Source of the DNA: Pararge aegeria | Lineage: Eukaryota > Arthropoda > Insecta > Lepidoptera > Nymphalidae | Length of the DNA stretch: 64,000 nucleotides | Assembly (NCBI RefSeq): GCF_905163445.1 | Contig: NC_053185.1 | Coordinates: forward strand, 18,618,001 to 18,682,000 | Reading direction: 5' to 3' | Part shown: piece after piece, positions 12,738 to 23,800 of the stretch | Layout: each line of letters opens with the position of its first letter | Position numbering within the stretch: position 1 is the stretch's first letter | Made by a program: the position numbers and the translations under genes | Notes under the pieces: model-generated | Databases searched by the model: none | Told to the model about the DNA's origin: nothing | Seen by the model: only the letters and a program-made list of their open reading frames with translations

Positions 12738-13042
12738 ATCACATCAACCCATTACCGGCCCACTACAGAGCACGCCCCCCCCACAATGAGCAGAGGTTAA
12801 GACCGTAGTCCACCACGCTGGCCTAGTGCGGATTGGTGGACTCCACGCATTTTTGAGAACATTATGTAAAACTCTCAGGCTTGCAGGTTTCCTGACGATG
12901 TTTTGCTTCACCGTTGTAGCAAATTATATTTTGATTACTTAAAACGCACATAACTTAGAAAAGTTAGAGTGCTGGGATTCGAACTCGGCCCCCCGAAAGC
13001 GAAGTCGAGCTCCTGCCCAATTCGCTATCACCGCTTGAGACT
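12738..13042 (-). mobile_element. SINE-A copy 2
   Basis: Near full-length. On the minus strand the head with B box 'gagttcgaatccc' is at about 13040-12970 and the tail ends at 'ggccggtaatgggttgatgt'. Confidence 0.85.
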
Positions 13043-13874
13043 ATGTGCCAAGGTAAAACTTATTAGAAGTACGGGAAATAAGAAAGTCCATGTGCGTCAA
13101 ATCGCATCAGCTAGTTGACGTTGAGTTGTCCCGTTGTGCGTTTGGATGAATTGTGAGACTACATAGTAATGTGTGCGAATATGCGCTTATTTGTTCAGTT
13201 GTATAACTATTGCGTGTTGTGTGACTGATTTATATATAATTAATTATTGATATAAATTATAAATTATGATATTATAAGATACGTATGTAAGATTTGGATT
13301 ATCGGGTTTTCTAATGTTGAGATTTCTTCACCAATAAATTAATAAATTAAATGAGTATTGATGTATGGAATAAGTGAAATGCTGTTATAATAATTTTCGG
13401 TTAGGAAATTCTTGAAGCGGCTTCTTAATTTTTTATTCCGACAAATAAATCTCGGGATGTCGAGAAATCCGCATGAGCATAACTTTCACCCGACATGCAT
13501 ATATTTTTTTGGGGATTTAAGAATATCGGTAAACATTCATCCATAAAGTTATATAGATCCGGAATTCCGTTGTATTTTGTTATATAAATTAAAAAGTCGC
13601 TTCCATACGAAACATTCCCTGATTTCCATACAACAAATTATTATTTTTACAAAAACTATATTTCCAGAAGCCTCTTGCATAATTGCGTAGCATAGTAAGT
13701 TTGTGTAAATATATGCATCCGAATATCCGATCTCTACTTATAATTAATAATTAACGTATTAAAGACGAAATCGCAAAGAAAGTGATTGACTTTACTTCTG
13801 GCCCTGAAAACTGATTCTACCGAAAACAAATTAGTAGTGGGAGTAGTTTCTTGAATACCGTGTAAAGCGTTACA

Positions 13875-14235
13875 ACAAATTCAAATTAAAACATTCTTGA
13901 TTCACGTAGGTCTATCACAGGCACTTATGAAGCTTTCATACATATATGTTTACATAATTGTAATGGGATGGTGATAACTACGTTCGCCAACTTTGCTTAA
14001 AGCTACGAGGGAGCTACACGCGCCCTGGGCTAAGAAAAGCCACAACAAACTTGGCCTGGTAATTTTTTTGTTATCACCATCTCACAGTCGACTTGTATTA
14101 AGGTATGAAGTTAGAGCAATCCATACCCAAGCGTTTAAGTGATCCTTAATAATTTTATACTAGGATTTTGCTGTAAGCTTACTTTTTGTATAAACTTTGA
14201 ACTTTTTGAAAGACACCTCAAAGATTTAATTCGGT
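13875..14235 (-). mobile_element. LINE 3' end (CR1/Jockey-like), truncated
   Basis: On the minus strand: 'aagttcaaagtttataca', then 'gatggtgataac', 'aagctacgagg', 'gtctatcaca'-type blocks and a tail of TTTGAA-like units, as in the copies at 25296 and 59428. 5' truncated, frames broken. Confidence 0.7.
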
Positions 14236-14519
14236 ATACATATTATTGGCAAATTTTATGTAGACTTAAAGACGCCAATCAAATGGCAATAAAAAGAAAA
14301 CAGCCGGCTACCTGTTGTAATAGTAATAGATCGTCTTCTACTTCTAGTGCACTATCAGAGGGTTACTAAAGGGACGTTTGGAATCTTATTCCTCCAATGT
14401 CTGTCTCCTTACTTAGACGGCCGGAACCATCCGTTGTACGTAGAGCTCTTGACAATGGTTCAATAGTTCAGCGCGCAGAACCAATGAACCAAAAAGAAGA
14501 AGAAGAAGAGCTGTGCGTG

Positions 14520-14850
14520 CTACGTTAGCTATCCCAGTCAATTCTCGGATATATAATACAGGTCGGTAGTCAATATGATGTGCGATGGCCGAAGGTCGTG
14601 ACCCCTTCCACTTACAACCTTTCCGACGATGTCGTGCCATTTGACTCTGCTTTCAGCAGCAATATGCACTTTGGTGTCGAGAGCAGTGCGGATTTGATCC
14701 GACCATCGAATCGGGCTACGTCCTCGAGGTCTCTTTCCTTCCACTTTGCTAGTGACCACTATCTTTTCAAGATGGTCTCCATCTCATCTCGAGAATCGTC
14801 TGAAGGCAGTTGATTGATAGTCTTCTAGTAAGTTTAAGCTGTCTCAATAT
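14520..14850 (-). mobile_element. LINE endonuclease-RT C-terminal remnant
   Basis: A minus-strand frame reads VEGKRPRGRSPIRWSDQIRT and later KWHDIVGKVV and GHDL, the pattern that ends many insect endonuclease-reverse transcriptase proteins (KRPRGR..RW.D.I). Stops break the frame upstream. Confidence 0.7.
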
Positions 14851-15917
14851 CGATGCGTTGGTCCTGTGTGTCGTCCCAAGGATTCGCAAAGCGCGTCAAA
14901 AATCTGGTCTGGTAGACGTACTGCCAAGTGATTTTCGGTTTCGATTAGATTAGCTATACCCCCCGTATAGCTTTATGTAACTGCTATTCTACTAATAGAT
15001 TAGAGTCAAGGGCTAATTTGTAGAAGAATTAAAAAAAAAACATTTCAATGTCATTATGTAGAGATTCAGGGCCTAGACTCCAATGAATATAATAAGACAC
15101 TTTCGCATTGTTTTTATGTACTTATATTTTTTGAATGTTTATATATTATTTTTTAAGTTTTATGTTTCTTGTTATTTATCATTGTTTCGAAGTTGCATTT
15201 ATGTATATTTATGTTGTTGAGTTTTTGTAATTGCTAATTTGATTAACATTGTTGAATAAGTACTGATTCTCTGATTCAGAACCGTTAGATCCGTTACCGC
15301 GTAAGTGACTATGAACCGTCCACTCGGTATTAAGTCTAGAACAGTTCTAGCAAAGTCCTAAAGATTGGTTCAGAATTTTGCTTAGGTTGCTCGCAGTCTC
15401 CAACAGTCCGATTCAAACTTTATGTCGACGAAAGTTAGCTGCAAGTTTAGTTTCGCGCTGTAGGTATTTAACGGTACTGTACCGCTCGTATCGAAGCGCA
15501 CGATGTTCAAGAAGTCATAAAGTTTGAATGTCACTGTGAAAACCTACTAAGTACCTATGAAAATCCCGTCAAAATCTGTTCCGAATCAATCCGGACAAAT
15601 AGACGAAAAGACATAACTATAATTATTGTGTTTGGTATCGTCGAAACAAACATATGAGCTTAATAAGATGCAGTTATGTCGATAACGCTGATGGATCTTT
15701 TTTATTTATTTGTATAGATTGAGTTTAAAATTTAAGTTTAGGATTTTTTTAAACGATTAAGCAGTTTAAACTTTCGGCCTAACGATAAATTATACGTGTA
15801 AGTGACTGTTTTTGTATTTCTAATGAATAAATAGACTTTTACTAATATAATATAATACCAATATCTCTAGTTATAAATAAAGTATAAATATTTATATGTA
15901 TTATATTTATTTATGCG

Positions 15918-16073
15918 GTTATATACGGGTGTTTAGTCGATTTATAGTGGTTAGCTGTTATATACGGGTGTTTAGTCGATTTATAGTGGTTAGCTGTTAT
16001 ATACGGGTGTTTAGTCGATTTATAGTGGTTAGCTGTTTTATACGGGTGTTTAGTCGATTTATAGTGGTTAGCT
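15918..16073. repeat. 39-bp tandem repeat, 4 copies
   Basis: Units start at 15918, 15957, 15996 and 16035; the first three are identical, the fourth has one change near its start (A to T). As the unit is a multiple of 3, the plus strand keeps one open frame with YIRVFSRFIVVSC repeated. Confidence 0.95.
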
Positions 16074-17491
16074 GTTTTTCTTTCGATATTGCTTATTAAT
16101 TAGTCTTCGTTACGATTAGTATTTACATTACACTTTCACTTCGGAGAGCTCCTTATTTCGTTCGGTTTTGTTTATTTATTATCTAATCGATTATTTTCGA
16201 TAAGAATTGCTAGTGTTGTGCTCGGGGACCAAGGAGCGTCCATTTATCAATGGAAGTTATACACATGGCCCTCATGTGTGAAAACTTCGATAGCGCGAGT
16301 AAGATTGTTGTTCTGCCATCTAGTTTGGTAAAGTAGAAACCGCCGCGGAATCATTATTATTATCATTATATCATTATATTATCTCACATTAATTAATTTA
16401 TTGCATATATACAATACCTCGTCCCTGCTGTGAACTGTCAAAATTCTCATCATAAAATTAGACAAAGCGTAAGGTTTCCCATCCCACACTGAAAACACCT
16501 GATGTATCTATATCTCATAAAGTAAAAGTGATGATAATTTTAATATTTGATACTATAAGACTTTCATCGCATTTAGAGTATGACCACTTTTTATGTTACA
16601 ACGACAATATTCGTTAGCACAGAAAAGAATAATCTTAACGCAGGTGAAAAACTATAGTAAAACGAATGAAAATCAAGCCTAGTTTGTTTGTTGATTAAGT
16701 TTAGATTGGAAAAACGACGACAAGATACTCATGCTATCTCGCTCTTAACATTTTTTACGTAACTCTAAGAAGTGATCACGTGCACAACGACCAATAGCGA
16801 ATAAAGATTTTTCGCGCTTAAATGTGGTGCGTTATGATATTTTCGCATCTACAAAAAAATATATGTTTGCAAAATGATGATTAAAGATTTTTTTGTGAGT
16901 ATATTTTTTATATACCATAATCTGTTTGCATTTTTTTTTGATTGACTAAACACCTGTATGTACTTTGAATTAAAGTAATAAAAAGATACAATCAAAATGT
17001 ATAACGCCAAATACTAACCAAAATGTATAGTAGCGTGAATCAAACTAACATTTATCTATTGAATATCTAAGACTGTCTTAATGTCTTCGAAGAGCACAAT
17101 TTATTTATGTATTTCACTATAAAATTTGTATTTTTAAATGATATGGTCTATTTTTGAAGTTATGCTGATGTCACTAGGTCATCAAGGCGTCATCGTCACC
17201 GGTCGCGCCACCGCGGTGTCTTAAGCTTCCAAACAAGAAACACCAGTACGATAGTATAAGATTTGCATGCTAGTAGTCGTTTTCGACTAAAATAATAGAA
17301 TATATAATAGAATAGTAGTATATATATATAGTAGATAGTCGAAAATAACGTCGAAGTAAATTAACCTTAATGCTATTCGTTTTAGAGTAGCAAATTATGT
17401 TATACTTTTCTTATTTCTCCAGTAGCGCTTGCTGTACAATTATAAATGAATATAAGCTTTAAAACCAGCGAAATAAGTTCAATAATACCGT

Positions 17492-17526
17492 GGCGTTAAA
17501 GAGTATACCGATACTCTTTAACCGCC
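17492..17526. repeat. Short hairpin
   Basis: Arms of 12 bp (17495-17506, 17511-17522) match exactly around ACCG, and pairing extends about 3 bp further with one bulge. Confidence 0.85.
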
Positions 17527-18324
17527 GAAATCGATGTTTCGAGCCTTTAGTTGAAACCGACTTGATAAAGTAGCATGCAAATGTTATTTAGTGTACAGGA
17601 TTGTCAGTTTCCCTGGGAAAAGCTAACACTGCTCTTGATGTTTTATGAACAGTGTCTTTGGTAGCGCAACTGGTGGTCGCTTAAATTTTACGCCCGATAG
17701 CTCTACATTTTAGTTGTAGCGCAACCAAGCGGACACCGGGTGAGGTACCCTCCTTGGAATTGAATACATTTTATTGGCAGCGCGACTGGTTGCACCGCCA
17801 CTGGTGTCCTAGTAAGATAGAACCCTTAGTGTTGTACTATGGTACATATCAAAAGATAACAGCTAATTTTTATTGGAGCTTGCCTAATGTCTATGGGCAA
17901 ATGGTAGATAGTCTTACAAACCGATCAGGACCTGATATTCAAAATTAGAACCAATTGAACGTGTGGAGTCGACTTTCAAATGCGCTGCTAGTCGATGATA
18001 TTTCACTTGTGGTAACAGCGACGTTGACCTCGCATCGGCCAGATAAGTTTTTAGGACTTCGACCTATGAAAAATTACAGTTTAAATTGCTAGAGTTGCCG
18101 GTTGGAGATGCAAAGGTTTGATCGGAGTGCACTAATAGATTTGCTCGCTCCCTCCATTTCGACTAATTTCTTAATTCCGTATGAATAAAATGTACAGAGT
18201 GTTAATCTGAAAACTAAAGTGTAATTTGATTTTGTTAAGACTTAAGAATTAGTTAAATGGATTTACAATAACACTGACTGTGTCTGATTCATTAATCTGT
18301 ATCGTTTTAATACATTGGCTGCGG

Positions 18325-18390
18325 AAAACACAAACGTTTGTGTTTTAAAACTACGTAACGCATTTGCGGCTCGAACACGCTAGGCGTGTT
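18325..18390. repeat. Palindrome cluster
   Basis: 18325-18346 is a perfect 22-bp palindrome (AAAACACAAAC and its complement). 18374-18390 pairs AACACGC with GCGTGTT around TAG. Confidence 0.85.
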
Positions 18391-19567
18391 AAAATAAATG
18401 TACCAACAAGGATGCGGCCGAACCCGCTGAGCGTGTTTTTCCGGCGTTCTGCGAGTGCGGGCTAACATAAACGTTGTGTTGTTTTAACATTATAACTTTT
18501 TTTATTGTTATAACTTTTTTCATTTCGACTTAGCAATGTTAAAAAAACGCTGTATCTCTTTAGCCTTCACTTAAACTCTGATTTTCGCTATACTCATTTT
18601 CCGCTAGGATTGTCGACTATCAAGGAGTAAACGTTTGTTAATATAAGGTCCGTTTTACTCTTACGAAAAGACTACAATTCTGAGCTGGTAAATCTTCTAC
18701 TAAGAGTTCAGTTTCAAGGCAGCATCCGTATCAAGCGATTTGCATTTACCTATACAATCTAATAAATGTATAAAGAAATCTCTCCATCGGGGTTAGTTTT
18801 ATTAAGATTACTGATTTATCGTGGTGGTAAACTATTTTTAGTTGTGAGTTATGAACGTAATTTGAATAAAATTGTGCCTGTATTGTTTATACAGTCAGTT
18901 GTACGTTATAACTGTATAGTTCGTCAAACTTCTTAGTGCTACGCTGCGACGTTCAACGTCTTAACTTTTTTTATCTGTATTCAATAGGCATGGTAACTGT
19001 TTGGTATGGCCGGGTGTCATGGCCGTACTTGTGACGTTTTGGGCAAATTAGAATCCTTGTTCCAAAGCTTATTGATTTTTGTAATGACAGCAAAGAACTT
19101 AGCACCTGATAGATTGAAATAAGAAAATATGTACTTGATTTAAGCAGAGGTTTTCGAAGTTCAAGGGTTACCAAATTATGTTTATGTAGACGTGACGTCA
19201 TAATTGTGAATTCGGCTTTACACCTGTCATGGCGGATCGCTAGATTTTGTAGTTTTATTTATTGAAAATAAATAGCGAGTTTTTGTTACTGTCATCATGC
19301 CTATTATGTAATTCTCGAACCGGGTATATAACGAAGTAAGTTAGTGCGTTATTATTTTTTCTGTATTCAGGGTAAGGACTTATTTTGATTCGTTTATCTT
19401 TTACTCTACTTATATTATTGTAAATAAATGATATTTTTCCAAAAATAGATAACGTGATGATAATTCTAGACTTTTATTTATTAATTTACCACAGAATCAA
19501 GAACCTCCAGAACGCTCATGCAGCCAGTATTGAATGCAGTGTATTGTGTCCAAAACGCCCCTCGCAG

Positions 19568-19756
19568 GCAGCGGAGAGTATGCACGACGGGTATGCAGTA
19601 CGAGTTATAAACACTTAAGGGTAGGCTTTTCGTTACTGTTGAAAAACTTAAGGACAGTTAAGTTTTTTATAATTCGTACTGGAGATTTTCTTCATTTTAT
19701 ATCATCTGTATATGTCTTTTTCCCTGTGCATATCCTCTATGCACGCCACTGCTCGC
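19568..19756. mobile_element. MITE-U copy 1 (TIR element)
   Basis: The ends are roughly inverted: 'gagagtatgcacgacgggta' on the left and 'tcctctatgcacgccactgc' on the right. The interior shares 'agattttcttcattttatat' with the copy at 57378-57567. No coding capacity. Confidence 0.6.
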
Positions 19757-19879
19757 AGCTCTTCACGTCACTTTACACCCGCAAAAAAAAAACACACAAT
19801 CAGATCTACCCAGTTTGGGCAAATTAAACACTTATTATAAACTATAATAAAAAATAATTATTTAAATCGGTTATAATTT

Positions 19880-20073
19880 GTAGGAGTTATGGTGTAAAAT
19901 CGTCAAACACTTTCATCCCCTTTCCCAAAGGAACCGAGCTTAATGTCGGAATAAAAAGTATCCTATATTACTTCCAAGAATATGTGTACAAAGTTTTATG
20001 AGGATCAGTTAAGTAGTTTTTGCGTGAAAGCGTAGCAAACAAACTTACATTGTCATTTATATTATTAGTAGGG
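19880..20073 (+). mobile_element. LINE 3'-end-like repeat
   Basis: Blocks 'taagtagtttttgcgtgaaa', 'caaacaaactta' and 'attattagtaggg' in series, which I recall as the 3' end of a widespread insect retrotransposon family. It abuts the gypsy fragment. Confidence 0.5.
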
Positions 20074-20365
20074 ATTATAATTTATGGGTCTCATGAAAAA
20101 GAACATGATCACCTCAAGAGAATACTGCAAGTATTAAATAATATTGAGGTCCTCCTAAATGAGAATAAATGTATTTATAAAACAAAACGAATTCAATTTC
20201 TCGGGCACGAACTCACTGAATAAGGGAAACTTCTATATTGGCGCTATTCAGACATCTAGAAAACCCACCAGCGTTGATGAAATACAAAGCTTCCTTGGCT
20301 TGGTCAATTACGTTGGGAAGTGGATATTAGCATCGCTCAAGAAACCCTTACGACAGATAATACGG
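20074..20365 (+). mobile_element. Ty3/gypsy reverse-transcriptase remnant
   Basis: One plus frame (to the stop at 20223) reads EKEHDHLKRILQVLNNIEVL then KTKRIQFLGHELTE; a second continues with KPTSVDEIQSFLGLVNYVGK. This is the end of a gypsy-type RT (FLGH; FLGL.NY). At least one frame shift and a stop make it dead. No LTR, gag, integrase or envelope is seen. It is downstream of the lipocalin 3' end. Confidence 0.85.
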
Positions 20366-20594
20366 CTTAAGTTAGGTAGATCGACATCAGACCCATAAAT
20401 TATAATGTCATATACTCATATATAAAATTTGAACTACCTTCACACCCTAACAACATTTTCTCTAGCACTTTCAGAAACATTTCTGGGGCGCAGGACACGC
20501 CAAACATGAGTCTTTTATAGCGGTAAGAGCCAAACTCGCCTGAGTTTTAAGTATCTGTGCTTAAATCTTTTACTTATGGAACCTGGGTCTTTCA

Positions 20595-20735
20595 TCATAT
20601 CAAGCCATTACAGGCCCACTACAGGACACGAGTTTCCTCCCACAATGAAAAGGATTTAGGCTGTAGTCCCAGTGCGGATTGGTGGACTCCATACGTCTTT
20701 GAGAGCGTTATGGAGAACTCTGCTTAAGGTTTCTT
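20595..20735 (-). mobile_element. SINE-A copy 3, partial
   Basis: Tail half only: 'ttacaggcccactacaggac', 'cagtgcggattggtggactc', then 'gttatggagaactct'. Head absent. Confidence 0.7.
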
Positions 20736-20835
20736 TTCCTTAACCGTAAATGAAAGTGTTATTTAAATGCTAATAAAGGCGATTTAATTTGATTTGATCT
20801 GAATAAAATAATACGGGCAGTCAATAAATAAAGAG

Positions 20836-23800
20836 TTAATTTATTTCAGTCGTTTCCTCGAACTGTCCGTACAGCTCTGCGTCGGTGACGCTGCAGTTGT
20901 GGTTCTTGGCGAGGATGAGGCGGTCAGGGTCCAGCCGGAGCTCTTGAAGGATGCCGTAGACCTGCGCGCGCATGGCGGCCTCCATGTCTCGACTGCGTCC
21001 CAGAACCCACATGCGGTCTGTAACAGAAGTCCGTATAAAACTCCTCTATCGCTGTTACCACTGCAAAATTTATTGTCACGTTTGTCTCCAATTGATTGAC
21101 GCCATTTAGCGTCAAAGTGAACTTTTCCAGACAGGAATAGTGTTTGTATTCTCATTAGCCAGGGAAATATTGAAAAGGACAGTGATGGGTTAGTCAACAG
21201 TTTACACTATATATATCTCTCAGACCATATATAACTCAGAATACCGCAGAAGCAACAATAAATCCAACACAAAACATTCATATGAACCCAACGCTTGACG
21301 GGACGCTTGGTTATCTGAACCCAACCTTCAGATAACCAAGCAACTGACGTTCAACAAGCTTCTGATGCTAACAGTCATGCCGATATAACTGTAGTAGCCC
21401 AAGTTCATAGTGTCGAAGATCTTGGTGTCCAGGTTTCCGATACAAGTTCTGTTATTTTCCAAACCGATGATGCAAGGACCCATGCAGTTTCCCAATCCGA
21501 GATCGTGCCTATTATTCGTTCAAAAATAACAAAACACAAAATAAGGAAGAAAAGATCAACACTTGAGAAGTGTTACAAGATTTTAGTTACCCTAGTCAAA
21601 ATACAAAAGAAAAAGGTGAAAAGGAAAACTACCTTTGTATTTTTTGTGGAGATAAATATATAGAACCTTCCCGCCCCGTAGAAGACTGGGCTATGTGCTA
21701 CGTGTGTCTAAAATGGGTTCACGAGAATTGTACTGATGGACAGTCAACATCGTTGGGTTAAAAATGTGATCACTGTCGTTATTAACGTAAGTACGTAATT
21801 ACCCAACTTGATGTTCGCGTTTACCTACCTAATGTCGGGTAAAGCCGAACATTAAGGATTTTGTTTTCTTCTCACATGTTTACAATTTATTTAAAATATT
21901 AATGTTGATAAGTGGATTATAAGTAAACTAAAACTTTATAATAAAACAATAAAGAAACTCTGTGATCAATTTGATCACTGTTTTGGTTTTTCCCTTGGGT
22001 GTTAGTTTTTCCCCCACTTTCCCCTAATACTAGTTCTTGAATATTCCGTGTGTCAAATATGAGGCAAGATTTCGGACAAAGTGATCTTTTCCAGACAGGA
22101 ATAGTGTTTTCATTCTCATTCTCATCCTACGAGCATATTTAAAATTTAAACGAGGGTAGAACTTGGAACTATGCAGCAGTTTCGTACAAAGCATTACGTT
22201 GAAAGTTTTGAGAAAGATAAACCAAAATGGATGGAAGGCACGTACCGGAGTGCGCGACGCTCAAGTTGGTGCAAGACCAGAGTATGGCGAAATTGTCGTA
22301 GTCGGTGAACAGCACGTTGTACTGCCCGGCGCCGGGCAGCAGGCGGCCGATGATGTATGGCATACGGTTGTTGAGCTTATAGCGGAACGAGGACGCGCCG
22401 TCATGGCTCGGGATGCCGAGGCCGTGGCTGGTCCCGTGGCTGCCGGTCCTGGAACATTTCGTCACATATATCAACAACAGTTTACAAGCACAATCTTTCT
22501 TCTTTGTTGCAATGCCGTGTATCGGTCTGAAATGCGTGGTTGCCGGTGTAGGCTCATGAGGCTTAACACCTCCGCCTTCGGTTGATGGGCAAATGGCAGC
22601 ACGTTACAGGACGTGCTCCTGGCATGCCCTGCGAAATGTTACTCTGTTTACTATGCGATGGTTTTCCCAGGAGGCCGGAAAGGTATTATATTTTCTACAC
22701 CCCCTTATTAATAAAAGCGTTGTAGCAAATTCAAATTCAAAAATGCTTACTCATGTAGACCTTATAAAGCGCTCATACATGTAAGATGTTACACATAAGG
22801 GTTCTAAACGCGCCTTGGTCAAACAGCAAACAACGATTGAATGGATACGAAAGGTGCTTTCATAAAAAAAAAGGTAAACACACATCGTAACTAATATGAC
22901 GATACGCATTGCTTATGACATAATTGGCCCCGATAAACGACTTTCGATGCCTCTTGGCTCAATAGTACCTAGAACAAGTGAGGGTGGCCAACCGTAATAT
23001 TTGGGCACCTACTGAACACACTCTCTGAAATACAATAACTTGTAGTTAACTTATAAACAGGCTTGTCATTTGGCAACTGCCAACGTGTTCCAAGCGCTAA
23101 AGGTGCTCTGGTATTCTAGACTTTGGGCAAAACAGAGGTTCAAATTCAAATTCTTTATTTTGCAGAAACATTTTTCATAAAATGTTTTAGAGATTTAAAT
23201 AGTACCTGGGTACATAGACATTGTTTCGCCTTAACAATAGGCATGCAAAACTGTTTAAATAACAAACACAAAAACTAAAACAGTCTATGTCACATGTAAG
23301 TATTTTTTATTATTTTATTTTTAAAACATTCTTTAATTACAAATTAATTATTATTATACATTCTATTTATCTACTAAGTATTCATTTAAGGAATAGTAGC
23401 ATTTATGTATTAGAAATTCCTGTGTCCAACACAATTCATACAAAATCTATACTTATAATAAAACTGTAACTGGCAGATTTCTGTACATTTAATATATTTT
23501 GAAAATTTTGAACGGGATGCTTTGCAATCGATACTCAGTCAGTTGGACTCAGGTCCAAAACAGAAATTTATTTAATTTTTGTCTCTCTGTCTGTTGGTCC
23601 AGGCATCACGTGAAAACAACTGAATGAATTTAAATAAAATTTGGTAAAGTGGTAGCTGGTATTTCGGGTTAACATATAGGATATATTTATATCCCGATAA
23701 ACAATAAGTTTCCTCCAGGAAATGGGATGAAATTTGTTATCAATTTTGCTTCATCAGCTCCGTTAAATTTGAACCGATTTTAATAATTCTTTTTTTATTT

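Larger units (their letters stand above)
10954..20594. other. Intergenic region, no gene recognised
   Basis: About 9.6 kb between the Josephin gene and the lipocalin. It holds transposon remnants listed separately, a 39-bp tandem repeat and small palindromes. The short ORFs do not resemble proteins outside repeats, and 15000-15900, 16100-17450 and 18450-19500 show nothing I can name. Confidence 0.6.

Noticed and set aside
15918..16073. CRISPR array
   Set aside because: Units are directly contiguous without spacers, and the genome is eukaryotic.
20074..20365. Endogenous retrovirus
   Set aside because: Only a short gypsy RT piece with broken frames; no LTR, envelope or other domain.
20841..21197. 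118-codon minus ORF as a separate protein
   Set aside because: Wrong frame over lipocalin exon 4; the spliced frame has the lipocalin motifs.
22163..22585. 140-codon plus-strand ORF
   Set aside because: Antisense shadow of the GC-rich lipocalin exon 3 and neighbouring repeat Y.
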